From: an uncultured Erysipelotrichaceae bacterium
Lineage (GTDB): Bacteria > Bacillota_I > Bacilli_A > Erysipelotrichales > Erysipelotrichaceae
Length of the DNA stretch: 7,977 bases
Assembly: GCA_937893115.1 (NCBI GenBank)
Contig: CALBGK010000125.1
Span: 1-7,977 of the forward strand
Reading direction: 5' to 3'
The translations under genes were made by a program, and so were the position numbers. The notes beneath the pieces are model-generated. The model searched no databases. It was given only the letters and a program-made list of their open reading frames with translations, and was not told the origin of the DNA. This document shows positions 1-4,805 of the stretch, piece after piece; positions within the stretch are counted from its first letter, which is position 1, and every line of letters starts with the position of its first letter.

Positions 1-1
1 T

Positions 2-292
2 CCAGATGAACTGGAAGAAATTTTTGACATGTTAGAGAGCGATACATACCTTTTCAAACGAAAGAATGGAGAATTTTTAAACGGTAATTATGTTTCCAAT
101 ATCTTAAGAAGATTATCAAAAGGTAAATTAAGAACTTATATGCTAAGGCATCAGTTTTCCACCGACCTGTTAACTAACAACGTTGATATCAGAACTGTTC
201 AAGAACTAATGGGACATACAAGTGGCAGTATGTCTTTAGAGTATGCCAGAAGTAACCCAGAACTCATGAAAAAAGCTATTAAAAATCGTTAA
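2..292 (+). CDS. Tyrosine recombinase / phage-type integrase, C-terminal part (5' end outside window)
   Basis: This is the last 96 residues of a site-specific recombinase that breaks and rejoins DNA through a 3'-phosphotyrosine intermediate. The open frame continues to the left edge, so the start is not in the window. Visible catalytic features are the box II Arg-His pair in MLRHQF (Arg codon 146-148), the His of the MGHTS motif (215-217) and the nucleophilic Tyr in LEYARS (242-244). The spacing between them matches phage and Tn916-type integrases. The first position of the usual HxxR motif is Tyr (TYMLRH) rather than His, a substitution tolerated in some family members. The conserved first Arg, the catalytic Lys and the DNA-binding N-terminal domains would lie upstream. 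The gene points at tRNA-Leu, the likely integration target. The family is confident; whether the recombinase is intact and active cannot be judged. Confidence 0.88.
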   Translation, partial: PDELEEIFDMLESDTYLFKRKNGEFLNGNYVSNILRRLSKGKLRTYMLRHQFSTDLLTNNVDIRTVQELMGHTSGSMSLEYARSNPELMKKAIKNR

Positions 293-316
293 CTGTTGCC
301 ATTTCTGTTGCCATTT
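293..316 (+). repeat. Two perfect tandem copies of a 12-bp unit, possible integrase arm sites
   Basis: The unit CTGTTGCCATTT occurs at 293-304 and again, without a gap, at 305-316, starting directly after the integrase stop codon. Short direct repeats between an integrase gene and its attachment core are commonly the arm-type sites bound by the integrase N-terminal domain. The repeat is seen directly; the binding role is inferred. Confidence 0.6.
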
Positions 317-330
317 TTGATTTAGACATA

Positions 331-357
331 ATAAAAAGCCCTTAAAACAAGGACTTT
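331..357 (-). terminator. Rho-independent terminator after tRNA-Leu
   Basis: On the minus strand the 9-bp stem AAAGTCCTT / AAGGGCTTT (357-349 with 343-335, one T-G wobble in the middle) encloses a 5-base loop and is followed by a T-rich run (TTATT). It lies 13 bases past the encoded CCA of tRNA-Leu and should end that transcript. It would also close any readthrough from the upstream membrane protein gene. On the plus strand the wobble becomes a C-A mismatch and there is no good T tract, so it serves the integrase less well. Confidence 0.75.
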
Positions 358-369
358 AGGCAATCTATA

Positions 370-454
370 TGGTCCCCAAAGCCGGACTTGAACCGGCATG
401 GATTTCTCCGTACGATTTTGAGTCGTATGCGTCTACCAATTCCGCCATTCGGGG
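370..454 (-). tRNA. tRNA-Leu, anticodon CAA, CCA encoded
   Basis: The minus strand folds into a full class II cloverleaf. The acceptor strands are CCCCGAA and TTTGGGG with one G-T pair. The D arm begins GCGGAATTGGTAGACGC, a tRNA-Leu hallmark. The anticodon stem TACGA/TCGTA holds the loop CTCAAAA, giving anticodon CAA, which reads UUG. The variable arm is long (ACGGAGAAATCCAT region), and the T arm is GCCGG-TTCAAGT-CCGGC. Discriminator A and an encoded CCA (370-372) follow. A terminator lies just downstream and an integrase gene abuts the 3' end, marking it as a probable integration site. Confidence 0.95.
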
Positions 455-484
455 ATTGCTATATAATTTTACCCTAAATTATTT

Positions 485-1024
485 TTAAATACAATCCAAA
501 GTGACAAAATTATCTTCATTTAACTTGATATAACCATAAGTAAGGCTAGAAGAAACCAAATAGATGAGTTCCATCAAATTATTTATCACCATGAAATTAA
601 GATTCAATGCTAGTATTATCATCAACATCAAAATATATAGACGAAGCACTATCTTCACCTTTTTATTTTGCATGGTCAATTTAAAGAGTATATATAAAGT
701 TAGACTTGTAAGCAAGGCAAATCCGGCATAGGCCATAATGATATGCATATTAGAGATTACTATTCGACCATTTTCAAAATAAGGAATAAAAACTGGCAAT
801 AAACAGCTCAAAAATACCAGTATCTTAATAGACATATTACATATCTTACCTAGAGCTATGCTAAAAGAGATGCCTAAAATAAAACCGAGAATTAAAGTCA
901 ATAGATAATCATTTAGACTACTTACTGTCCCTGAGACATTATTGATTAAAAGGTCGCCTTTTAAACATATAGCGACCTCTAATAATATAGATAATGGGTA
1001 AATTAATAAACTAATTCTTTTCAT
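485..1024 (-). CDS. Unknown small integral membrane protein
   Basis: I do not recognise this protein of about 179 residues. It is very hydrophobic, with five to six predicted membrane helices. Roughly, these lie at residues 3-21, 38-58, 66-84, 90-115, 123-148 and possibly 148-168, separated by short loops. Charged residues are few and gather at the start (KR) and in the loop QNKKVK. No catalytic motif, Cys pair or lipobox is visible. It overlaps the 3' end of the uridine phosphorylase gene by 14 bases and has no clear Shine-Dalgarno, so translation is probably coupled to that gene. The ATG at 1024 is preferred; a TTG at 1030 in the same frame would add two residues. Coupling to a nucleoside phosphorylase hints at, but does not show, a transport or membrane role tied to nucleosides. 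The tRNA-Leu gene lies 30 bases downstream on the same strand. Confidence 0.75.
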   Translation of the reverse strand: MKRISLLIYPLSILLEVAICLKGDLLINNVSGTVSSLNDYLLTLILGFILGISFSIALGKICNMSIKILVFLSCLLPVFIPYFENGRIVISNMHIIMAYAGFALLTSLTLYILFKLTMQNKKVKIVLRLYILMLMIILALNLNFMVINNLMELIYLVSSSLTYGYIKLNEDNFVTLDCI

Positions 1025-1787
1025 TATCAATTAAATTTTTTAAAGCTTCGATAGCCACCTTAATAGCTCTATCGGTATCATGTTCCTGCAGATTTTCAAG
1101 ACCAGCCTTAGCTCTTTCTTGGTTGGCAACAGTTAAGAATACACTGCCACAGCGAACATTGAGATATTGAGCGACAATAAATAGAGCAGCTGATTCCATC
1201 TCACTGGCCTTAGCATGTAGTCTGAGCCAAGCGTCCCACTTATTTAAAAGCTCCGCATGATTAGGCAAAGTTTCTGGACGATGTTGACCATAGAAGGCAT
1301 CCTTACATTGAACGACACCCACATGATGAGGGACATTTAAATCATTACTAGCTTTAACTAGGGCATTGACGACATCTAGATTGGCAATAGCCGGAAATTC
1401 GATTGGGGCATATTCTTTACTTGTCCCTTCAAAACGAATAGCGCCAGTTGCGATGACGATGTCACCGCCCTTAACTTCGATATCCATACCACCACAAGTG
1501 CCGACACGAATAAAGGTATGAGCGCCGCATTTAACTAGTTCTTCCATGGCTATTGATGCGCTTGGACCACCGATACCTGTCGATGTAACGGATACTTTAG
1601 TACCATTTAATGTACCAGTATAAGTAACAAATTCACGACTGTCACCGACTAGCTTGGCATCATCGAAATAACTAGCTATCTTAACACAACGTTTAGGATC
1701 ACCAGGCAAGATGACATATTCGCCTACGTCGCCTTTACCGACGCCAATATGATATTCTTTTCCGCTTCCTTCTGTATAATCAATCAT
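1011..1787 (-). CDS. udp: Uridine phosphorylase-family nucleoside phosphorylase
   Basis: A cytoplasmic enzyme of pyrimidine salvage that splits uridine with phosphate into uracil and ribose 1-phosphate. The 258 residues match the usual length of the family. Motifs line up along the E. coli Udp pattern: the phosphate-site GDPKR (29-33) and the REF element (Arg51); TGIGGPS (70-76), the family signature; FIRVGT with Arg94 and Thr97 for phosphate; the base-specificity segment FYGQHR (165-170), retaining the Gln-x-Arg that selects uracil; and the ribose-binding Glu-Met-Glu at 196-198. The Gln-x-Arg argues for a uridine rather than a purine enzyme, although close relatives are often annotated only as nucleoside phosphorylase. 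The start is supported by AGAGAGG at 1796-1802, eight bases before ATG, and by its own promoter. It lies 33 bases after the metal ATPase gene and overlaps the next gene, so it heads a small two-gene unit. Confidence 0.88.
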   Translation of the reverse strand: MIDYTEGSGKEYHIGVGKGDVGEYVILPGDPKRCVKIASYFDDAKLVGDSREFVTYTGTLNGTKVSVTSTGIGGPSASIAMEELVKCGAHTFIRVGTCGGMDIEVKGGDIVIATGAIRFEGTSKEYAPIEFPAIANLDVVNALVKASNDLNVPHHVGVVQCKDAFYGQHRPETLPNHAELLNKWDAWLRLHAKASEMESAALFIVAQYLNVRCGSVFLTVANQERAKAGLENLQEHDTDRAIKVAIEALKNLIDNEKN

Positions 1788-1795
1788 GATAATTA

Positions 1796-1816
1796 CCTCT
1801 CTTTGCTTAAATTATA
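1796..1816 (-). promoter_or_regulatory. Extended -10 promoter and Shine-Dalgarno of the uridine phosphorylase gene
   Basis: On the minus strand TGGTATAAT forms an extended -10 element (hexamer at 1811-1816, TG two bases before it). A recognisable -35 is missing; the best candidate is TGCTTT near 1834-1839. Transcription would start near 1804, giving a leader of about 17 nt that carries AGAGAGG at 1796-1802. The phosphorylase gene can therefore be expressed without readthrough from the metal operon. Confidence 0.55.
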
Positions 1817-1820
1817 CCAT

Positions 1821-3644
1821 CTATCGAACTCTTAAAGCACGCATTGCGTTCAAGATGGCAATGAAGGCTACACCTACATCAGCAAAGACAGCCATCCACA
1901 TACTAGCAATACCTAAGGCGCCAAGTATCAAGACGATAAATTTAATGCCAAGTGCAAAGATGATATTTTCTTTGACGATGCGCATGGTCTTAGTCGCGAT
2001 CTCAATGGCCTTATTAATTCTTTTAAGATTATCGTCAACAATGACAATATCGCTGACTTCAATAGCCGCATCACTGCCTAGTGCTCCCATGGCAATACCG
2101 ATATCCGCTCTTGTTAATGATGGGGCATCATTGATACCATCCCCAACATATACTACCTTGCCTTTGTCATTCAATAATTCTTCTAACTTATTAACCTTAT
2201 CTTCAGGCAGTAGTTCAGCGTAGACTTTATCGATACCTAAATCTTTAGCTAAGGCATTTGCGTATTTACTTTGGTCGCCTGATAAGATGACAGTTTTAAT
2301 ATTTTTGGCATGTAGAGCCTCAATGAGCTCTTTGGCCTCTTCTTTAATCTTGTCGGCATAGAGTAAATAACCTAGATATTTATCATTTATAGCGACATGG
2401 ACAATTGTGCCAAGACTATCATTTTCCATAACTTGAATATTATTTTCTGCTAATAATTTTTTGTTTCCAGCTATTATCTTAACATCTTTTGATGTAGCTA
2501 TAATGCCTTTGCCGGCTATCTCTTCATAAGTATATGCACTAGTATCCACCTTCATAGCGACATTTCTTTTTAAAGATGTAGCGATAGGATGATTAGACTT
2601 GTCTTCAGCGATCAGTGCATATCTTATCAATTCTTCTTTTTTATCATCTACTGGCACAATTTCTCTGAGTTCAAATTCCCCATAAGTTAAAGTACCCGTC
2701 TTATCAAAGGCTACAGTATTAGTCTTACTCAAAGTCTCTAAGTAGTTACTGCCTTTGACTAAGATGCCATTTTTACTAGAGGCTCCAATGCCACTAAAGA
2801 AAGTTAAAGGCACTGATATGACTAAGGCGCAAGGGCATGAGATGACCAAGAATGAACAAGCTCTTGAGATATATTCCATCCACTCGCCATTAAATAGAGG
2901 TGGAATGATGGCTAAAGCTAAGGCCAATATTATAACTACTGGCGTATAATAACGAGCGAATTTAGAGATGAAATTTTCGCTCTTGGATTTTTTATTACTG
3001 GCATTTTCAACTAAATCAAGTATTTTGGCGACAGCTGAATCTTCATATTCCTTACTAACTTTTAAATAGATAGGACTAGTGATATTGATAGAACCACTTA
3101 AAACCTCATCGCCTTCCTTAACTGAAATAGGTCTATTTTCTCCCGTGAGGGCAACCACATTTAAGGCAGTTTGCCCCTTGATGACAATACTGTCTAAAGG
3201 GATCTTTTCCCCAGCCTTAACTTCAATCACATCGCCAATAGAAACTTCTTCTGGGTCTACTCGAACTATCGCGTCATCCTTTACTAGGTTGGCATATTCT
3301 GGCACTATTTCTACTAATGCACTAATAGACTTACGCGATTTACCAACAGCATAACTTTGAAATAATTCACCTACTTGATATAACCACATAACCATGACAG
3401 CCTCAGGGTATTCACCAGTCAAAAAGGCTCCCAAAGTCGCAATAAACATCAGAAAGCACTCATCGAAGAGCTGTTTATTGGCAATATTTTTAAAAGCTTT
3501 GATGACGACATCATAACCGACAGTCAAATAAGAAAAGATAAGAAATATAAATTTTACTATCTCATTATTAATAAATAAAGAAATGATAAAGATTAATAGG
3601 CTGGCTATTATGCGATATAATAGCTTTTTTTGTTTAGCACTCAT
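1821..3644 (-). CDS. cadA: Heavy-metal P1B-type ATPase, CadA/ZntA-like (Zn/Cd/Pb export)
   Basis: An inner-membrane pump that uses ATP to expel divalent metal, most likely Zn2+, Cd2+ and Pb2+. The 607 residues cover the full core. Membrane helices fill residues 10-95, the actuator domain carries TGEN (167-170), and the transport-site CPC is at 270-272. The phosphorylated Asp314 sits in DKTGTLT. The SNHP element of the nucleotide domain has His352-Pro353, and the hinge GDGIND is at 501-506. Lys568 in helix 7 and DVG (589-591) with Asn599 in helix 8 are the mark of the Zn/Cd/Pb subgroup rather than copper pumps. The actuator motif reads TGEN instead of the usual TGES. The protein has no N-terminal metal-binding domain; that domain is encoded by the preceding separate gene, which ends one base before this ATG in another frame. 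Lacking its own Shine-Dalgarno, it is probably translated by coupling. The divergent ArsR gene is the likely regulator. Confidence 0.95.
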   Translation of the reverse strand: MSAKQKKLLYRIIASLLIFIISLFINNEIVKFIFLIFSYLTVGYDVVIKAFKNIANKQLFDECFLMFIATLGAFLTGEYPEAVMVMWLYQVGELFQSYAVGKSRKSISALVEIVPEYANLVKDDAIVRVDPEEVSIGDVIEVKAGEKIPLDSIVIKGQTALNVVALTGENRPISVKEGDEVLSGSINITSPIYLKVSKEYEDSAVAKILDLVENASNKKSKSENFISKFARYYTPVVIILALALAIIPPLFNGEWMEYISRACSFLVISCPCALVISVPLTFFSGIGASSKNGILVKGSNYLETLSKTNTVAFDKTGTLTYGEFELREIVPVDDKKEELIRYALIAEDKSNHPIATSLKRNVAMKVDTSAYTYEEIAGKGIIATSKDVKIIAGNKKLLAENNIQVMENDSLGTIVHVAINDKYLGYLLYADKIKEEAKELIEALHAKNIKTVILSGDQSKYANALAKDLGIDKVYAELLPEDKVNKLEELLNDKGKVVYVGDGINDAPSLTRADIGIAMGALGSDAAIEVSDIVIVDDNLKRINKAIEIATKTMRIVKENIIFALGIKFIVLILGALGIASMWMAVFADVGVAFIAILNAMRALRVR

Positions 3645-3645
3645 A

Positions 3646-3864
3646 CTAACGAATTACTGAACAATCTGGTTCAACTTTCTTAATTACTTTAATTACTTCT
3701 TCTAATACTTCATCAAATCTTTCATCATCAGCTTCTAGTTTCATCTTCTGGGTCATGAAATTAATAGATAAGCTTTTAACCCCTTCAATCCTCATTCCTG
3801 CTTCTTCCATTTTTCTAGCGCAATTAGCACAATCCAAATCTTCTAGATTAAATACTTTTTTCAT
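3646..3864 (-). CDS. Stand-alone HMA-domain metal-binding protein
   Basis: A 72-residue cytoplasmic protein made of a single heavy-metal-associated domain with the expected beta-alpha-beta-beta-alpha-beta length. The metal site is the DCANC motif, with Asp11, Cys12 and Cys15. The Asp before the first Cys is typical of the domains that sit at the N terminus of CadA/ZntA zinc and cadmium pumps, rather than of copper chaperones. A third Cys (Cys68) sits near the C terminus in EPDC and could add a ligand. The protein probably hands metal to, or senses metal for, the ATPase encoded one base downstream. It leads the operon, with AAGGAG (3875-3880) ten bases before ATG and a consensus promoter with an internal operator. 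The two-gene split is either a natural variant or an old break of a fused pump gene. Confidence 0.9.
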   Translation of the reverse strand: MKKVFNLEDLDCANCARKMEEAGMRIEGVKSLSINFMTQKMKLEADDERFDEVLEEVIKVIKKVEPDCSVIR

Positions 3865-3886
3865 AGTTTTTTGTCTCCTTATCTCT

Positions 3887-3914
3887 ATTATATGAATATA
3901 TGTTCATATGTCAA
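3887..3914 (-). promoter_or_regulatory. Consensus promoter of the HMA-ATPase operon
   Basis: The minus strand has a perfect -35 TTGACA (3914-3909), a 16-bp spacer and a perfect -10 TATAAT (3892-3887). The predicted start is near 3880, exactly where the AAGGAG ribosome binding site begins, so the leader is about 16-17 nt. Such a strong promoter needs a repressor, and the palindrome described separately fills its spacer. Confidence 0.85.
3890..3909. promoter_or_regulatory. ArsR/SmtB-type operator inside the pump promoter
   Basis: A perfect inverted repeat, ATATGAA then six bases then TTCATAT, contains the TGAA-N6-TTCA core known for SmtB, CzrA and CadC operators. It lies almost wholly between the -35 and -10 boxes, so bound repressor would block RNA polymerase directly. 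A further half site, TTCATAT at 3919-3925, repeats the right arm sixteen bases away, next to the -35 of the arsR promoter, and may support autoregulation. Confidence 0.85.
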
Positions 3915-3928
3915 TATATTCATATGTT

Positions 3929-3957
3929 TTGACAAGCACTTTTATTAAAAATATAAT
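3929..3957 (+). promoter_or_regulatory. Consensus promoter of the arsR-type gene, predicted leaderless transcript
   Basis: TTGACA (3929-3934), a 17-bp spacer and TATAAT (3952-3957) form a perfect sigma-A-type promoter. Only six bases separate the -10 from the ATG, so transcription should start at or within a base or two of the start codon. No Shine-Dalgarno precedes the ATG. Confidence 0.8.
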
Positions 3958-3963
3958 ATAAGC

Positions 3964-4275
3964 ATGAATGAACATATAGATGAAGCACAAAAAAATATCA
4001 TTGATGAAGCCGATTTAAATAGGGTTTCAGAATTTTTTCGTCTGATGGGTGACAATACTCGCTTAAATATTTTAATCGCCTTAAACCATCAAGAATTTTG
4101 TGTCTCTGATTTAGTGAAGATCTTAAATATGAGTCAATCAACTATCTCTCATCAATTAAAGCTCTTGCGCACAGCTAAACTAGTCAAGACCAGAAGAGAA
4201 GGTAGAGCTATCTATTATTCTCTCGATGATGAACATATTGTAGGCATGGCAATTGAACATGCCAATGAAAAATAG
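3964..4275 (+). CDS. ArsR/SmtB-family metal-sensing repressor
   Basis: A 103-residue winged-helix repressor that releases DNA when it binds metal, here expected to control the divergent HMA-ATPase operon. The helix-turn-helix core spans about residues 44-72 (FCVSDLVKILNMSQSTISHQLKLL), with the recognition helix in STISHQLKLL. The wing follows in TRREGRAIYYSL. The CadC-type cadmium/lead site looks absent: the alpha-3 motif is FCVSDL with Cys46 but Ser48, and the N-terminal arm has no Cys. The C-terminal alpha-5 zinc site is present as Asp89, His91, His99 and Glu102, the same residue types as in SmtB. However, His91 and His99 are 8 apart rather than the 11 seen in SmtB and CzrA. Zinc is the likely signal. 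The ATG at 3964 is the only reasonable start; it has no ribosome binding site and lies six bases after the -10. A tRNA-Trp gene follows on the same strand. Confidence 0.92.
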   Translation: MNEHIDEAQKNIIDEADLNRVSEFFRLMGDNTRLNILIALNHQEFCVSDLVKILNMSQSTISHQLKLLRTAKLVKTRREGRAIYYSLDDEHIVGMAIEHANEK

Positions 4276-4277
4276 TC

Positions 4278-4312
4278 TTTACATTAATGAGCGTTTTATA
4301 TTATCATTAATG
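4278..4312. repeat. Duplicated palindrome CATTAATG flanking a possible tRNA promoter
   Basis: The self-complementary octamer CATTAATG occurs at 4282-4289 and 4305-4312. With the next base it also forms a 9-bp inverted repeat, CATTAATGA / TCATTAATG, around a 13-base loop. The copies are 23 bases apart, about two turns of helix. Between and around them a weak promoter for tRNA-Trp can be read: TTTACA (4278-4283), 15 bases, TATTAT (4299-4304). No T tract follows, so it is not a good terminator for the arsR-type gene. A dimeric regulator site is possible but unproven. Confidence 0.4.
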
Positions 4313-4319
4313 GTGCCCT

Positions 4320-4393
4320 AGGGGTTTCGTACAATGGTAGTATACCGGTCTCCAAAACCGTTGATGGGGGTTCGATCCCCTCAACCCCTGCCA
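4320..4393 (+). tRNA. tRNA-Trp, anticodon CCA, CCA end encoded
   Basis: The acceptor stem AGGGGTT/AACCCCT is perfect, with discriminator G and an encoded CCA at 4391-4393. The D stem is GTAC/GTAT. The anticodon loop CTCCAAA gives anticodon CCA, which reads UGG only. The T arm is GGGGG-TTCGATC-CCCTC with one G-T pair. The outermost pair of the anticodon stem (27-43) is a C-T mismatch, a small departure from usual tRNA-Trp. Together with normal TGG use in the proteins here, this supports the standard code. A strong terminator follows. Confidence 0.93.
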
Positions 4394-4404
4394 TTTAAAA
4401 GTTT

Positions 4405-4430
4405 AGAGCTGATTATTCAGTTCTTTTTTT
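4405..4430 (+). terminator. Rho-independent terminator after tRNA-Trp
   Basis: An 8-bp stem AGAGCTGA / TCAGTTCT (one G-T pair) with loop TTAT is followed at once by a run of T to 4430. It lies 11 bases past the encoded CCA and should end the tRNA-Trp transcript, and with it any transcript from the arsR-type gene that reads through. Confidence 0.9.
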
Positions 4431-4621
4431 GTTTATTATTGACACAGGAGTTACCCGCGGGTGTTTGATATTGATGAAGGGAATGTCCCCATAAAAGGAG
4501 AATTTTATGGAAAATATTTATTTTCAACAAGTTATCAAAGACTTGCTTTGGTGAAAATGTTCTGAGTAATGGACCAAAAGCCGAGATAAATAATATCTGT
4601 GATAATGTCATACTTTTTTGC
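4431..4621 (+). other. Decayed stretch with an unidentified broken plus-strand gene start
   Basis: No intact gene is seen here. A perfect ribosome binding site AAGGAG (4495-4500) lies six bases before an ATG at 4507, which opens a 15-codon frame (MENIYFQQVIKDLLW) ending in TGA at 4552-4554. One frame over, the sequence reads on sensibly from 4550 as GENVLSNGPKAEI to a stop at 4631-4633. The two pieces could therefore be one gene split by a single-base frameshift. A competing frame at 4461-4562 (GTG start, VFDIDEGNVPIKGEFYGKYL and on) is also coherent. I do not recognise either product. A GC-rich palindrome, ACCCGCGGGT, sits at 4453-4462. The whole stretch may be the remnant of one or two small genes. 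Confidence 0.3.
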
Positions 4622-4732
4622 ATTGGGAACTAAACCCTCATCGCAATAAAACTTCAAGGCATCATAAGTTAAACCCATTGCCTCACAAGCTTATTTCGTC
4701 GTATATATACCAGCATTATTCATAATCTTCAT
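4622..4732 (-). pseudogene. MerR-family regulator remnant (HTH only, nonsense codon)
   Basis: From ATG at 4732 the minus strand reads MKIMNNAGIYTTK, then a TAA stop at 4693-4691, then ACEAMGLTYDALKFYCDEGLVPN. This is the start of a MerR-type DNA-binding domain: the helix-turn-helix YTTKxACEAMGLTYDALKFYCDEGL is highly characteristic of MerR regulators. The stop sits where Glu is usual (KEAC), so one G-to-T change GAA to TAA would explain it. After VPN, where MerR proteins continue with an Arg/Lys-Asp...Asn-Tyr-Arg wing, the similarity fades and no dimerisation helix follows, so the gene is also truncated. It cannot make a working regulator. It may have controlled the neighbouring CPBP gene or a lost gene on the other strand; nothing visible decides this. 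The frame was found by reading through the stop, so the call rests on motif recognition. Confidence 0.75.
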
Positions 4733-4741
4733 CTTCTATGC

Positions 4742-4765
4742 ACGGGAGTTATTCTCGTCTTTTTT
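4742..4765 (+). terminator. Orphan plus-strand terminator-like hairpin
   Basis: ACGGGA / TTCTCGT-type pairing (4742-4747 with 4753-4758, one G-T) closes a 5-base loop and is followed by a run of T to 4765. It points on the plus strand, yet no intact plus-strand gene precedes it after the tRNA-Trp terminator. It may be the leftover end of the decayed plus-strand gene. Confidence 0.5.
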
Positions 4766-4775
4766 ATGATATCTC

Positions 4776-4805
4776 AAATAAAAATGTCAGCTATAGAACT
4801 GACAT
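4776..4805 (-). terminator. Terminator overlapping the 3' end of the CPBP gene
   Basis: On the minus strand ATGTCAG (4805-4799) pairs perfectly with CTGACAT (4790-4784) across an 8-base loop and is followed by TTTTATTT. The upstream arm encodes part of the final Met-Ser-Val codons of the CPBP gene, and its stop codon TAG lies in the loop. Confidence 0.85.

Larger units (their letters stand above)
1..372. mobile_element. Probable right end of an integrated element at tRNA-Leu
   Basis: A tyrosine recombinase gene reads toward the 3' end of a tRNA-Leu gene, with its stop codon under 80 bases from the encoded CCA. A tandem 12-bp repeat lies between them. Integrase next to a tRNA 3' end is the classic layout of prophages and integrative elements, and short direct repeats beside the integrase are typical arm-type binding sites. 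The exact boundary (att core) cannot be placed because the other end lies outside the window. It is inferred to overlap the tRNA 3' half, with the element to the left and host DNA to the right. An old, immobile remnant is also possible. Confidence 0.5.

Noticed and set aside
331..357. Integrase (plus-strand) terminator
   Set aside because: On the plus strand the stem has a C-A mismatch and no T tract follows; the minus-strand reading is much better.
1786..2223. A 145-codon plus-strand frame opposite the metal ATPase
   Set aside because: It lies wholly antisense to a strongly conserved gene, is low in complexity (Ser, Ile, Thr, Met) and shows no recognisable domain.
2755..3354. Two further plus-strand frames opposite the ATPase gene
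   Set aside because: Both mirror conserved ATPase coding sequence and have no independent signals or motifs.
4320..4393. Mycoplasma-like code with TGA read as Trp
   Set aside because: Conserved proteins are complete under the standard code, Trp is encoded by TGG, and the tRNA-Trp anticodon is CCA, which does not normally read UGA.
4453..4462. GC-rich palindrome ACCCGCGGGT as an operator or promoter part
   Set aside because: TTGACA at 4439-4444 lies just upstream, but no -10 box stands at a usable distance and no intact gene follows, so a regulatory call is not supported.
4417..4623. A 68-codon minus-strand open frame ending inside the tRNA-Trp terminator
   Set aside because: It runs through the terminator hairpin (ending QKKN from the T run), overlaps the MerR remnant in another frame and has no family motif. 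It is a chance frame.
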